Below, piece after piece: positions 46,550-55,175 of a stretch of DNA of 64,000 nucleotides. A program made the position numbers and the translations under genes. The stretch comes from JBLZUR01 sp048565625 (lineage in GTDB: Bacteria > Pseudomonadota > Alphaproteobacteria > Sphingomonadales > Sphingomonadaceae), in NCBI RefSeq assembly GCF_048565625.1, contig NZ_JBLZUR010000002.1:2542001-2606000 (forward strand), in the 5' to 3' direction. The notes beneath the pieces are model-generated. The model made no database searches. It saw only the letters and a program-made list of their open reading frames with translations, and was not told where the DNA came from. Position 1 is the first letter of the stretch; the number at the start of each line of letters is the position of its first letter.

Positions 46550-47320
46550 GTGGAAAACGGGGTTCCAATTCGCGCCGTCAGCCGATCAATCAGCGTATTG
46601 CAGGCAATAAATCGTCATGGTTCACTGTCGATGATGGCGATCGCACGGCAGGGAAAGCTGCCCTATCCAACAGCTTTTCGGATCGTCCAGACGCTGATCC
46701 ATGAAGGACTGGTGGAGCAAGAGCCGGCTCGCAAACGCTATCGCCCCACCGCGCTCGTCCAATCGCTCGCCAATGGCTACAACGCACAGAGCCGCATCGC
46801 CGAGGTTGCCCGCCCGCACATGAGCGATTTCACCCGACAGATGGGCTGGCCGCTCTTCGTTTCGGTTCGCGTCGGCACGCAGATGGTGGTGCGGGAATCC
46901 ACGCATGCGGAGACGTCGCTGACGTTCGATCTCTGCCATCCCGGAGTAACCATCCCGCTGTTGACCAGCGCTACCGGACACGCTTTGTTGTCGACGATCC
47001 CCGATGATGAACTTGAGGAGCTCGTCACCTGGGTAAATCGAGAGCGGCCGGACACGGGCCATGTCGAGCTGGAGACACTGCGCCGCTCGGTGACGGAGGT
47101 CCGTCATAACGGATATGGCGCGAGGCCTTGTGCGAGTTCGGCCCGAACCTCCTCCATCGCAGTTCCCATCGCGTGCGACGAAGATACGGAAGCCGTCCTG
47201 ACGATGACTTACTTCAATGCCGCGATGAAGCAGCAAACCGCGATCGAACGCTACGCGACGCCGCTGCGGGTTTCGGCCAGCAAGATTGCAGAGAGCGTTC
47301 GCTCGATGGCAGTTAATTAA
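46550..47320 (+). CDS. IclR-family transcriptional regulator
   Basis: A 256-residue regulator with an N-terminal winged helix (RSISVLQAINRHGSLSMMAI, then LPYPTAFRIVQTLIHEGLV) and a C-terminal ligand-sensing domain (GWPLFVSVRVGTQMVV, PLLTSATGHALLS). IclR proteins respond to small aromatic or organic acids and usually control the adjacent catabolic genes, here the divergent LLM/transporter cluster. The start is a GTG; the upstream SD is weak. It is the last intact gene before the decayed island. Confidence 0.92.
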   Translation: MENGVPIRAVSRSISVLQAINRHGSLSMMAIARQGKLPYPTAFRIVQTLIHEGLVEQEPARKRYRPTALVQSLANGYNAQSRIAEVARPHMSDFTRQMGWPLFVSVRVGTQMVVRESTHAETSLTFDLCHPGVTIPLLTSATGHALLSTIPDDELEELVTWVNRERPDTGHVELETLRRSVTEVRHNGYGARPCASSARTSSIAVPIACDEDTEAVLTMTYFNAAMKQQTAIERYATPLRVSASKIAESVRSMAVN

Positions 47321-47651
47321 ACCTAGACCTGGTACTGTACGCCATCTCACGGGAAAACTCCGCCTCTGCTGTAGGGAACGTGTCGGAAGGCGGTCGGTCA
47401 ATTCTCTAATAACCGTACATGTACTATCGGGATCACTCACGAAGGCTCGGCTTGTGGCGTGTCGAAGATACGTCACCCGAGCGCGCGACCGGCGACAAGT
47501 CAGGCGAGTTCGAGGAGGATTGAAGACGATCAGTGTCGGTGGCAAGCGTAAGGTACGCCGAACCGGGAAGGCATGCCGGGGCGGCTGACTCTCATCTGAC
47601 ATGACCTGTCGCAAGGGCGAAGGCTGCGCCCGTGGCCGGTAACCGGTTCCG
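47321..47651. other. Gene-free stretch at the island edge
   Basis: About 330 bases of lower coding quality, with no frame that resembles a protein. It lies between the IclR gene and the first relics of the mobile region. Confidence 0.5.
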
Positions 47652-47837
47652 TCAGCGCTGGCGTGGCATCTGCTGGACAGTGCGCCGGTACTCCCGATCC
47701 GCATCATCAATCGCGACAAGCAGGTCGTTCATGCACGGGACCTCGTCCACCCGGAACACGCGATCTAGGCTTGCGCCGAGCGCGTCAAGTTCCTGCTGCG
47801 TGACCAGCACCACCGCCACGATCCGACCACGTCCCAT
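47652..47837 (-). CDS. Small hypothetical protein
   Basis: A 61-residue frame, MGRGRIVAVVLVTQQELDAL and on, acidic and likely helical (DRVFRVDEVPCMNDLLVAID, REYRRTVQQ). GAGGAG lies nine bases before the ATG, which is the main reason to believe it. No family is recognised. It may be island cargo. Confidence 0.4.
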   Translation of the reverse strand: MGRGRIVAVVLVTQQELDALGASLDRVFRVDEVPCMNDLLVAIDDADREYRRTVQQMPRQR

Positions 47838-47904
47838 CCGGGTGCTCCTCTGCTCGAGGCCTGAGAACGGTTATCAGTCCCCTACGGTGCCACTCTTGAT
47901 CGCA

Positions 47905-48900
47905 GGGCGTCATCGGGGCACCGCAATCGCATGCCGTGATACCCCATGCCGTAGCAGCCATAGATCATGGTGTTCTGCGAGATGGGTTTACGGGGCTTCT
48001 CTCCCGGAAAGATGTAGGAGGCGGGGGGCGTGCTCTCGAAGCTCACGGAGCAGCGCAACCACTTGGGTGGAGAGCGGCACGACGTGCTCGCGGCCCATCT
48101 TCATGCAGTCGGCGGGGACGCGCCAGATGGGCTCTGCTCCATTGAGGCGCTCGATCTCGCTCCAGCACGCATGCCGGGTCTCGTTCGTGCGGGCCCAGGT
48201 GAGGAGCGTGAAGAGGAGTGATCGCGCGACGCTTGGGGGTCTCCTCGCCGTCATAGCGGTCGATGGCACGCACCAGCTGCGGCAGCTCGTCGATCGCGAC
48301 ACGGGACATGTGCCGCACCCGCGGCTTGGGCTTCGGCAGATCGCCAGATAAGCCGCAGGGATCCTGCGTCCGCCCAGCCTTGCGGGATGGCAACAGCGAA
48401 AAACCTGGCTGACATGCTCCTCGAGGCGTCGGCTGACATCGAGTTGGGGCCATCCCCTCGAGACCATGAGGATCATGCAGCACGTCGGCGCTGGTGACCG
48501 CGCAGAGGGAGGATGGGCCGATCCTCAGAAAGGCATGGCGGTCGAAACGCGCCATGATCCGGGCGGAATGCGCCATGTCGAGCCCTCGACGCGGCTATTG
48601 TGCCATGCGCGCGTCGCTTCCGCGAAGGTGACCCACCGGCACCGCCGCCTTCACACCAGGGTCGCGGCCGGCCGCGAGTGTCAGCTTGCCTCGGCCCGCG
48701 TCAGGCGCGCATCCGCGAGGCTCAGAGCGGGATAGTGGCCAAAGGAGAGGAGCTTCTCCTTGTCGGCGTAGCGGTACTTCATCCGTCAGAGGCGCGAGCT
48801 ATTGGGCGGGACCAGTAGGTATAGAGCCCGCCACCGTAGGCGAGCTTGTAGCCGCGGGGCGACGCTTAGCCTAGGGAGCTACGCATTCCTTGAGGGGCAT
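47905..48900 (-). pseudogene. P4-type tyrosine integrase, broken in several places
   Basis: Pieces of one integrase can be followed along the minus strand in changing frames. From 48865 there is an N-terminal arm domain (YKLAYGGGLYTYW, MKYRYADKEKLLSFGHYPAL, SLADARLTRAEAS, then a stop), then TFAEATRAWHNSRVEG and HAFLRIGPSSLCAVTSADVL near 48500. From about 48350 come KPRVRHMSRVAIDELPQLVR and DRYDGEETPK, then ETRHACWSEIERLNG, WRVPADCMKMGREHVVPLST and QVVALLREL near 48050. The last piece reads SYIFPGEKPRKPISQNTMIY then GCYGMGYH near 47950. The final catalytic His-Gly-x-Arg...Tyr part is missing. At least four frameshifts or stops are present, so it is inactive. Confidence 0.8.
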
Positions 48901-49314
48901 TGGGGTATCTCCTGAGCGGGTCAGGAGGGTGCCGCCAGAATACCGTCGTCAAATCAGCGTTTCGACATACAGAGGGCGCCGACGGGATATCCCGAGTCCT
49001 AGCGACTCGCACCTAAGCTCCGGATATCCGACTTATTCACAAGACGCCCGGATCTCGCTACATTCCCCGGGTCTATAGCTTCTCGGACCTTGACCGCCCT
49101 GGAAGTCGCGTATGTCGAGTCCAACCTCCGAGCGGCAGCGAGGCTTAAGCACTTCGGCAATGCTGCGGCCTTCCTCATCGCGATCCAACCCGACGAGCGC
49201 TCGCAGAAATCTTTGGCTCGGTACCTCCTTGCGATGGGTCACATCGACGAGAGCTTCGAAAAGGCGACGCCGAACGCACTCACATGTGACCCAGACGCGA
49301 TACTCTCTGCTCTA
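48901..49314. other. Non-coding or truncated sequence before the IS element
   Basis: About 410 bases upstream of the dead integrase. A TTG-led frame at 49090-49314 (TALEVAYVESNLRAAARLKH and on, to DPDAILSAL) runs into the IS and could be the front of an interrupted gene, but I recognise nothing in it. No tRNA or clear attachment repeat was found. Confidence 0.4.
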
Positions 49315-50151
49315 GGGTCCGGACCCAATAACGGCTTTTGCTACCGCTTGGATCGTGATTCACTGCGTTGGTGTGGAGGCGGTGGAATGGCTGATTTCTT
49401 CTGGTTTTCCGATGCGCAGTGGGAGCGGATCGCACCACTGCTGCCGACGGACGTTCGCGGCAAGGCACGTGTGGATGATCGCCGGGTGCTGAGCGGGATC
49501 GTGCATGCGCTCCGCTGCGGCGGTCGCTGGGTGGACTGCTCGGACGTGTACGGGCCAAAGAAGACGCTCTACAATCGCTTCGTGCGCTGGTCCGAGCGCG
49601 GCATCTGGGAGGGGATTTTCAGCGCGCTGGCAGGCGCCGACGACGCGCCGGACCGGCTGTTCATCGATAGCAGCTGCATCAAGGTCCACCGCTGCGCAGG
49701 CGGTGGAAAAGGGGGGCCTTGGCCCATGGTATCGGCCGCACCAAAGGCGGCCGGAACACCAAGGTCCATGCCGTCTGCGACGCCAAGGGCCGCCCTCACG
49801 TCCTCCTGCTGACGCCCGGCAACGTCCACGACTGCAAGGTCGCCAAGACCTGCATCGCGGCGCTGCCCCCATCCGTCGAACTCGTCGCCGACAAGGGCTA
49901 TGACAGTCAGGAGTTGCGCGAGTGGCTCGACCAGCGCGGCACCCAGGCCGTCATCCCGCCGCGCTGCAACCGCAAGGTCCAGTACGACTACGACCGCACC
50001 ATCTACAAACAGCGCAACGTCATCGAGCGCATGTTCTGCCGCCTCAAGGACTGGAGGCGGCTCGCCACCCGCTTCGATCGCAACATCAAGAACTTCATGA
50101 GCGCTATCGCCCTCGCCGCCACCGTCATCTGGTGGTTGTGAGTCCGGACCC
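49315..50151 (+). mobile_element. IS5-family (IS427-type) insertion sequence, intact-looking
   Basis: An 837-bp element. The left end reads GGGTCCGGACCCAATAAC and the right end, inverted, GGGTCCGGACTCACAAC, so the terminal repeats match for about 12 of 14 bases. It is flanked by CTA on the left and TAA on the right, fitting the TA-centred target preference of this group. It encodes one transposase in two overlapping frames. Confidence 0.85.
49387..50141 (+). CDS. IS5-family transposase, two frames joined by a likely programmed -1 frameshift
   Basis: Frame A starts MADFFWFSDAQWERIAPLLP and holds DDRRVLSGIVHALRCGGRW and LFIDSSCIKVHRCAGGGKGG. At AAAAGGGGGG (49707-49716) a -1 slip joins frame B, which reads HGIGRTKGGRNTKVHAVCDA, then ELVADKGYDSQELREWLDQR and the ending YKQRNVIERMFCRLKDWRRL. 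The catalytic DDE residues are the Asp in LFIDSS, the Asp in VADKGYDS and the Glu in VIERMFCRLKD. The reconstructed protein is about 250 residues, normal for the group, and no other damage is visible. Confidence 0.88.
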
Positions 50152-50157
50152 TAACAA

Positions 50158-50181
50158 CCGGATCGGAGGCATCCGATCCGG
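50158..50181. other. Perfect hairpin next to the IS element
   Basis: CCGGATCGGA, loop GGCA, TCCGATCCGG: a perfect 10-bp stem six bases outside the right end of the IS. There is no T run, so it is not a typical terminator. The rest of 50182-50289 shows no gene. Confidence 0.5.
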
Positions 50182-50289
50182 TGTGAACGACCCACTTCCG
50201 GCCGCTCAGGCTGCCCCGCGCACGTCCCAACTCCGGCCGTTCATTAAGCACAGGGGCGCGCAGCTCAGTCGCGATGATAAGTTGGTCGA

Positions 50290-50655
50290 TTAAGCCTGCG
50301 GCTCTTGCGTCGCTGGCACTGTAGGCAAGTGGCGGCTCACCTTGATCTCCAGCAGCCGAACGAGCTCGGGCTGCATGAAGTCGTAGTCGTCTGGTATGTC
50401 CAGGCAGATCACGCGCCTGCCCCCGAGAGCTGCCCGGAAGGGTCGCTGCAGCTTACTACGGTGCGCCTTTTCCATGACGAAGATCACGTCGGCCCACGCG
50501 ACCAGCTCGGCCGTGAGCGGCTTGTCGGTGTCGTGATTGGTGCCGGCAAAGTCCACCTCTTGGTCCTGCCGCGAGAACACCTGCTCGGCGTTGGGGCTGC
50601 GCAGCCTGTTCTGGCTGCACACGAACAGTACCGTCTGGGTGCGTGGGCGGCTCAA
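50290..50655 (-). CDS. Low-molecular-weight protein-tyrosine-phosphatase-like protein
   Basis: A 121-residue protein opening VLFVCSQNRLRSPNAEQVF, with the Cys-x5-Arg-Ser phosphatase loop at the N-terminus as in LMW-PTPs. Later blocks are AELVAWADVIFVMEKAHRSK and RVICLDIPDDYDFMQPELV, the latter giving the likely acid Asp. The protein belongs to the short LMW-PTP-like group often found near mobile DNA. The start appears to be a TTG at 50655. It lies nine bases downstream of the PhyH-like gene. Confidence 0.85.
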   Translation of the reverse strand: MSRPRTQTVLFVCSQNRLRSPNAEQVFSRQDQEVDFAGTNHDTDKPLTAELVAWADVIFVMEKAHRSKLQRPFRAALGGRRVICLDIPDDYDFMQPELVRLLEIKVSRHLPTVPATQEPQA

Positions 50656-50664
50656 CCCTGATCC

Positions 50665-51357
50665 CTACACGCCGCGCCAGGTGAGTGGACCTGGCGTCGC
50701 GTCGGCCGAAAAGTCGACCTGGAGGACGCGTCGTCGTCGCGGCGGATCGGCAGCGAGTGAGGCGTGAACGATGGAGGTGGCGTACAACCAGACGTCACCG
50801 CGCTCGGCGAGACAGAGCCGCTCGCCGGACATCGCCACCAAGTGCTCGATCTCGGTTTCGGGCAGGCGGCCGAGCCTGTGCGAGCCGGGTACGATGCGGA
50901 GGGGCGCGTTGCGTTCGTCAACCGCATCCAAGTGCACGCGCAGCGTCACCATACGCTCGAGGAGGTCGAAGGGCGGCTCCACCTGGATCAGTCCGGACTT
51001 GATCGTCCACGGCCCGTACCCGTCCATGTCGATACGCTCCTCGACCACGATCGTGCGATCCTGGTGCCAGCCGAGCGCCCAGTTTCGCTCCGCGGTCTTG
51101 TCAAATAGGATCGCACGTACGGCGCGAGCCTGTTCTCCGAGCACGGATGCCGCGACCGCGCCGATGGGTCCGGCGATGTCAAGGAAGGGCTGCAGCTGTC
51201 GCCCCTCCGCTATCCGCACGCCAGGCCTGCTACTCGGCAGCTCGGCCAAGGCAATCTCGAGGCGACCGCACGCAGCTTCGTCCAAAGCTTGCGCGAACAG
51301 CCGCGCTCCATCATCGTTGAGGGTGAGGTCAGCGGAGCGGCAGACGGTTGCGAGCAT
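50665..51357 (-). CDS. Phytanoyl-CoA dioxygenase (PhyH)-family protein
   Basis: A non-haem Fe(II)/2-oxoglutarate oxygenase of about 230 residues. The iron-binding His-x-Asp is in WALGWHQDRTIVV and the distal His in YATSIVHASLA; the Arg of PPRRRRVLQVDF fits the 2-oxoglutarate salt bridge. Family blocks DNDGAR-like LNDDGARLFAQAL and APLRIVPGSHRLGRLPETEI are clear. The ATG at 51357 starts just before the conserved region; a longer reading to 51468 is open but not family-like. It is probably cotranscribed with the phosphatase-like gene. The substrate is unknown. Confidence 0.85.
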   Translation of the reverse strand: MLATVCRSADLTLNDDGARLFAQALDEAACGRLEIALAELPSSRPGVRIAEGRQLQPFLDIAGPIGAVAASVLGEQARAVRAILFDKTAERNWALGWHQDRTIVVEERIDMDGYGPWTIKSGLIQVEPPFDLLERMVTLRVHLDAVDERNAPLRIVPGSHRLGRLPETEIEHLVAMSGERLCLAERGDVWLYATSIVHASLAADPPRRRRVLQVDFSADATPGPLTWRGV

Positions 51358-51719
51358 GAGGCTGAGGCTAGCCGGACCTACTCTCGGCGTCGACCCAGAC
51401 CCACTTTCAGACGTCTGGAGAGTAGCCGGGAGGTCGCGAAGCGGACGCCCGTTCATCGGGCACGACACTCCAAAACAAGCTCGCAGACTGCCGTTAGGTC
51501 CGCCAATCTAGAAACGCTAACGACCGCGCACGCCATAGTTCCTCGGCTCAAACCTTGGAGGGTGTGAGTTCGCCGTTGTTCTCGGCACCGATTTAGTAGC
51601 TCGCATTGGCCAGGTACCGGACATGGGCAGCGAGTTCCCAAATTTGGTCAGCGGTATAGCGGAGGCTGGCGTTCAAATGGGTGTACGCACTCCGGCGTAT
51701 CATCCCGCAGTCAATCTCG

Positions 51720-52433
51720 TCAGTCCGCCTGTTGCGGCGCCTTGATCGTCGAGCCGTCCGCGAACACGATCTGCTCCGGCTCAAATCGGAACTTTTTTGA
51801 CCCGTCGATTTGCATAACCTTCTTATCGTTATCCATGAACTTGTTGATCTCCATGCCGAGCTCAACGATCTTCTTCTCGCCCGGATCGATGCTCTCCTCA
51901 AATTGCATCGGGACCCGGACGAACACGTCGCCGAAGGTGTCGATGAACACGGCTTCCCCTTTTAAGGCCTTGATTGATTTGGCTCCGAGGTTTTGGACGG
52001 CGAACGAGAGCGACTCGTAATCTTCGTAACGCTCCGTTTCGAAGGAACTCGGATGGAACTCCGCGTTGATGAACGCGACGGTGACGGTCTTGCCGATCTG
52101 CTCTGCCAACGCTTTGCGCTTCTGTTCGACCTCTGCCTTCAAAGCCTCCGCCTTCTGCTGACTTTCTGTCAGATTAGCCGCCCACTTTCGCTGCGCCTCG
52201 ATTGCGTCGCCGACGGTGCCGGCCCCGTCGGCGAGCTCCTGCCCGCCGAAGGCTTTGGCCATCTCACGCCGCATCAGATAACCGAGCAGCAGCTTCTTCT
52301 GCTCGTCATCAAGGCGCTTCCCGATCTCCGCCAGCTTGGGGTCGTCGGCCGAGGTGGGTAAAGCTTCCTTCGTGACCGAGTTACACGCCGTCAGCGCGAG
52401 CGCCGAAGCGACTAGAACGGTGATAAGCCGCAT
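51720..52433 (-). CDS. Predicted lipoprotein of unknown function
   Basis: A 237-residue protein with a lipoprotein signal (MRLITVLVASALALTACNS, lipobox LTAC with Cys17). Residues 75-115 form a charged helical stretch (ESQQKAEALKAEVEQKRKAL) likely to be a coiled coil, followed by a beta-rich domain with KTVTVAFINAEFH, FAVQNLGAKSIKALKGEAVF and DPGEKKIVELGME that resembles a FxLYD/immunoglobulin-like fold. No homologue is recognised. Base composition is less GC-rich than the core genome, fitting island cargo. Confidence 0.75.
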   Translation of the reverse strand: MRLITVLVASALALTACNSVTKEALPTSADDPKLAEIGKRLDDEQKKLLLGYLMRREMAKAFGGQELADGAGTVGDAIEAQRKWAANLTESQQKAEALKAEVEQKRKALAEQIGKTVTVAFINAEFHPSSFETERYEDYESLSFAVQNLGAKSIKALKGEAVFIDTFGDVFVRVPMQFEESIDPGEKKIVELGMEINKFMDNDKKVMQIDGSKKFRFEPEQIVFADGSTIKAPQQAD

Positions 52434-53155
52434 GATTCCCCCTGCTGTCGTCCCCCGCGCTACTCACACGATAACAATCGATCAGGTCAACCCGCGTGAT
52501 TGACCAGAGACGCAGTCCATCGGGCGGACGCTAATCGGGAAGCTACTATTGGGAGGGAAAAAGCGCGACGCAGGCGAAGCCGACCGTCATGGCAAGCACC
52601 CGCAGGTACCAGACCGATGTTCGCACAGCGAAGCCGAGCTTTGTAGCGGATCACCAGGGCTAGATTTCCGCGCGTGACAAGACCCAAGACCCGCCATTCA
52701 CGCGCCACCTCCGGATGCCCACAACCCGCCGCTTGTTCATCACGGCGAAGCGACCGCTCGGGAAAGTCCATCCCACTCGACTGGTGCCAGCTCCAGCACT
52801 AGATCACGATTTTCGCCTGCATCGACATCGGTCTGACAAAAACGCTGGCGAAGCTCGTCAACGCGGCCGTTAACTGAATCCTAATGCGCGATGCCTCGTG
52901 AAACCCGTTCACGTCAATTTGCGGAAACGCTGACCCACATAGAGGTCATTTGGCTGGGGTAAGTTCCTGGGTGGAACTCCCTAAGCACACGTCCTCGATC
53001 GGAGTCTGAGAAGACGGGGCCAAGACGGTTACTTGTGAATCTACGGGCAAACGAGCTGATGCCGCCTTCTTTGCCCAGCACACGGTGTCTGAGCTCTGGA
53101 CCTGGTCCGACCATCACTGGAGAACGCCGGCCACCTGACCGAGCCGATGCGCTAA
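52434..53155. other. Gene-free stretch with possible gene remains
   Basis: About 720 bases without a supported gene. Around 52804-52877 a plus-strand reading ITIFACIDIGLTKTLAKLVN followed by AAVN and a stop looks like the end of a lost gene, but it is too short to name. The stretch ends at the left edge of a damaged IS copy. Confidence 0.4.
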
Positions 53156-53832
53156 GGCTGGGACCCATAAACCGGATTCACACAGCGGCCCGGGTGTGAT
53201 TCAGCCTCCGCGTTGATGCGGAGGATTGGATGGCGGGCGAGTTCTGGTTGAGCGACGAGCAGTGGGTCCGGCTGAAGCCGCTGTTGCCGAACAAGCCGCC
53301 GGGTGTCCCGCGGGTCGACGACCCCCAGGTGATCAGCGGCATCGTGCACGTGCTCCAATCCGGCTGTCGATGGAAGGACGCGTCGGCCTTCTACGGGCCG
53401 CCCAAGACGCTCTATAACCGGTGCGTGCGCTGGGCGGCCAAGGGCGTGTGGCGCGATGTCTTCGAGGCCCTGGCGGCGGCAAACGGGCCACCGTCCGAAG
53501 TGCTTATCGACAGCACGCATGTGAAGGCACACCGCTCGGCAGCGGGCGGTAAAGGGGGCTCACGCGCAGGCGATCGGCAGCAGCAGGGGCGGCCGCAACA
53601 CCAAGGTTCACGCCATCACCAACCAATACGGCCGGCCGCTTGCCTTCCACCTGACGCCTGGTCAGGCTGCCGACTGCCGCGCGGCAGAACATCTGCTGGG
53701 CAACCTGCCCGAACGCTGCATCGTCCACGGACCGTCGGCGGCTCGCAACACGCTACGACCGGATCGCCGACAACTTTCTCGGCGCAATCCACGTCGCCGC
53801 CGCCATCATGTGGTGGTTGTGAGTCCTAGCCC
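53156..53832 (+). mobile_element. IS5-family element, internally deleted
   Basis: A second IS of the same general group, 677 bp. The left end is GGCTGGGACCCATAA and the right end, inverted, GGGCTAGGACTCACAA. Frame A starts at 53230 (MAGEFWLSDEQWVRLKPLLP) and is intact to AAGGKGG. Frame B begins normally (GRNTKVHAITNQYGRPLAFH, then ADCRAAEHLLGNLPERCIVH) but jumps directly to RRLATRYDRIADNFLGAIHV, so the stretch with the middle Asp and the catalytic Glu is missing. The element cannot make an active transposase. Confidence 0.85.
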
Positions 53833-53844
53833 TAGGAGCCGGCG

Positions 53845-54041
53845 AATGAACGCTTCAAGTGGTCAGATGGGATGCGGCCTTGGCCCGGGTCGGCGACGCA
53901 ATGCAGGCGCTCGGCCATCCCGACCAGGCGGAGTTCTATTGCTCGGGCTCGCCTTCAACGAGGCGGCGTTCCTCGATCAGCTTCTGGCGCGTGAGTTATG
54001 GACTAACAATTTCCCGGACTGCTCGAACATGTGCCACGAGG
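53845..54041 (+). pseudogene. Remnant of a formate-dehydrogenase-like (FdhF/YdeP) molybdopterin oxidoreductase
   Basis: The plus strand reads RWDAALARVGDAMQALGHPD then QAEFYCSG, and after one frameshift LAFNEAAFLDQLLARELWTN then NFPDCSNMCHE. This is the early molybdopterin-domain region of FdhF/YdeP-type proteins (their NEAAFLYQLF and NFPDCSNMCHE-type blocks). Both ends are lost: the left end is cut at the deleted IS copy and the right end runs directly into an IS fragment. Only about 65 residues survive. Confidence 0.72.
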
Positions 54042-54047
54042 TTACCG

Positions 54048-54267
54048 GCCGCCCAAGACGCTCTATAACCGGTGCGTGCGCTGGGCGGCCAAGGGCGTGT
54101 GACGCGATGTCTTCGAGGCCCTGGCGGCGGCAGGCGGGCCACCGTCCGAAGTGCTTATCGACGGCACGCATGTGAAGGCACACCGCTCGGCAGCGGGCAG
54201 TAAAGGGGGGCTCACGCGCAGGCGATCGGCAGCAGCAGGGGCGGCCGCAACACCAAAGTTCACGCCA
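54048..54267 (+). mobile_element. Fragment of an IS5-family element
   Basis: A stretch of about 220 bp nearly identical to 53396-53614 of the deleted IS copy (from GCCGCCCAAGACGCTCTATA to the start of frame B). It differs by a few substitutions, one of which turns a Trp codon into TGA, and has six rather than five G in the slip run. Both IS ends are missing. Confidence 0.82.
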
Positions 54268-54497
54268 CCACCACTTCTGCAACCTCGTTCATGACTCGCG
54301 CTCTTAGTCGAGCGCCACGCCGCAAGCTACTGCCATGGCGCTCATCCTCGTCGGACGACGATTGACCCCATCGTCGATCACGTCCGCCGAGGCGGCAGTG
54401 GAGGTCGTCGCCGAATGAGCGTTCCTCCCGACATCGCGGCTGTGATGGGAAGGCGGTGCCAATTGCCTGCCCCTTCGAGCCTGTTATCGAGCCTGTC

Positions 54498-55175
54498 ATG
54501 ACAAGTCTCCCCCAAGACCTGAGGGCGCTCGTGGTCGGGGTGAACGTACCGGCGATGGAGGAGATTGCCGGCGCGCTCCGCCACAGCGTGCGCGACCTGC
54601 GATCGCTTTCGCTCGAGATACCTCCGACTGAGGCAGAGCTCCGCGACGTGCTCGCCGACAGCCCAACGCCCGACTTTCTCATAATCGGGGTCGCCGGCGC
54701 TGAGCGCGTGTCGCGCCCGTTGCTGGAGTGGGAGTTGACGGCCTGGCGGCATGCGGCAGATCTGCCGCAGCTCGCGTTCATTCAGACGCTCCAGGCGCTC
54801 AAGGCGATCCTTGGCGAGGCCGACGCGTCGATCATCGCGGTCGGTCCAACCATCGGTCAGGTCGGCTGCGCCGGTCATGTCCCGCTCGCCACTGCGGCCG
54901 CTGGCCAGCTCGGTGCGATGAAGTCGACCGCGCGGCAGTGGGGGGGCCGTGTGCGCCTCAACTGGTTGTCGGTATGGACCCCCTTATTGTTCCCCGAAAT
55001 AGCAGACGCCGAGCTGCCGGAGCAGGTGGAACTCGGCGAATACATACCTTCGCTGCGGCGCCGACCCTCCATGGATGATGTGGCGCGCGCCGCGCTGTTG
55101 CTGGGCAGCCCCGGATCGTCGGCGCTGACGGGCCAGATCCTGATGGTGGATGGCGGGGAGTGGATGCTGGCATGA
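54498..55175 (+). CDS. SDR-like protein lacking the catalytic and nucleotide motifs
   Basis: A 225-residue protein with an SDR-type ending (GQILMVDGGEWML) and overall SDR layout, but no Gly-rich TGxxxGxG loop (VVGVNVPAMEEIAGAL instead) and no YxxxK in the place where LATAAAGQLGAMKSTARQW lies. It is probably catalytically dead. Its stop overlaps the ATG of the next, intact SDR gene by four bases, suggesting the two products act together, for example as a mixed dimer. I chose the ATG at 54498 because the reading before it is not SDR-like. Confidence 0.7.
   Translation: MTSLPQDLRALVVGVNVPAMEEIAGALRHSVRDLRSLSLEIPPTEAELRDVLADSPTPDFLIIGVAGAERVSRPLLEWELTAWRHAADLPQLAFIQTLQALKAILGEADASIIAVGPTIGQVGCAGHVPLATAAAGQLGAMKSTARQWGGRVRLNWLSVWTPLLFPEIADAELPEQVELGEYIPSLRRRPSMDDVARAALLLGSPGSSALTGQILMVDGGEWMLA

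Noticed and set aside
48901..49090. tRNA gene serving as the integrase attachment site
   Set aside because: I looked for a cloverleaf and a 3' tRNA-like end next to the integrase remnant and found none.
52487..52771. Minus-strand frame of 94 residues as a gene
   Set aside because: No SD, no family-like pattern, and arginine/alanine-rich composition typical of chance frames in GC-rich DNA.
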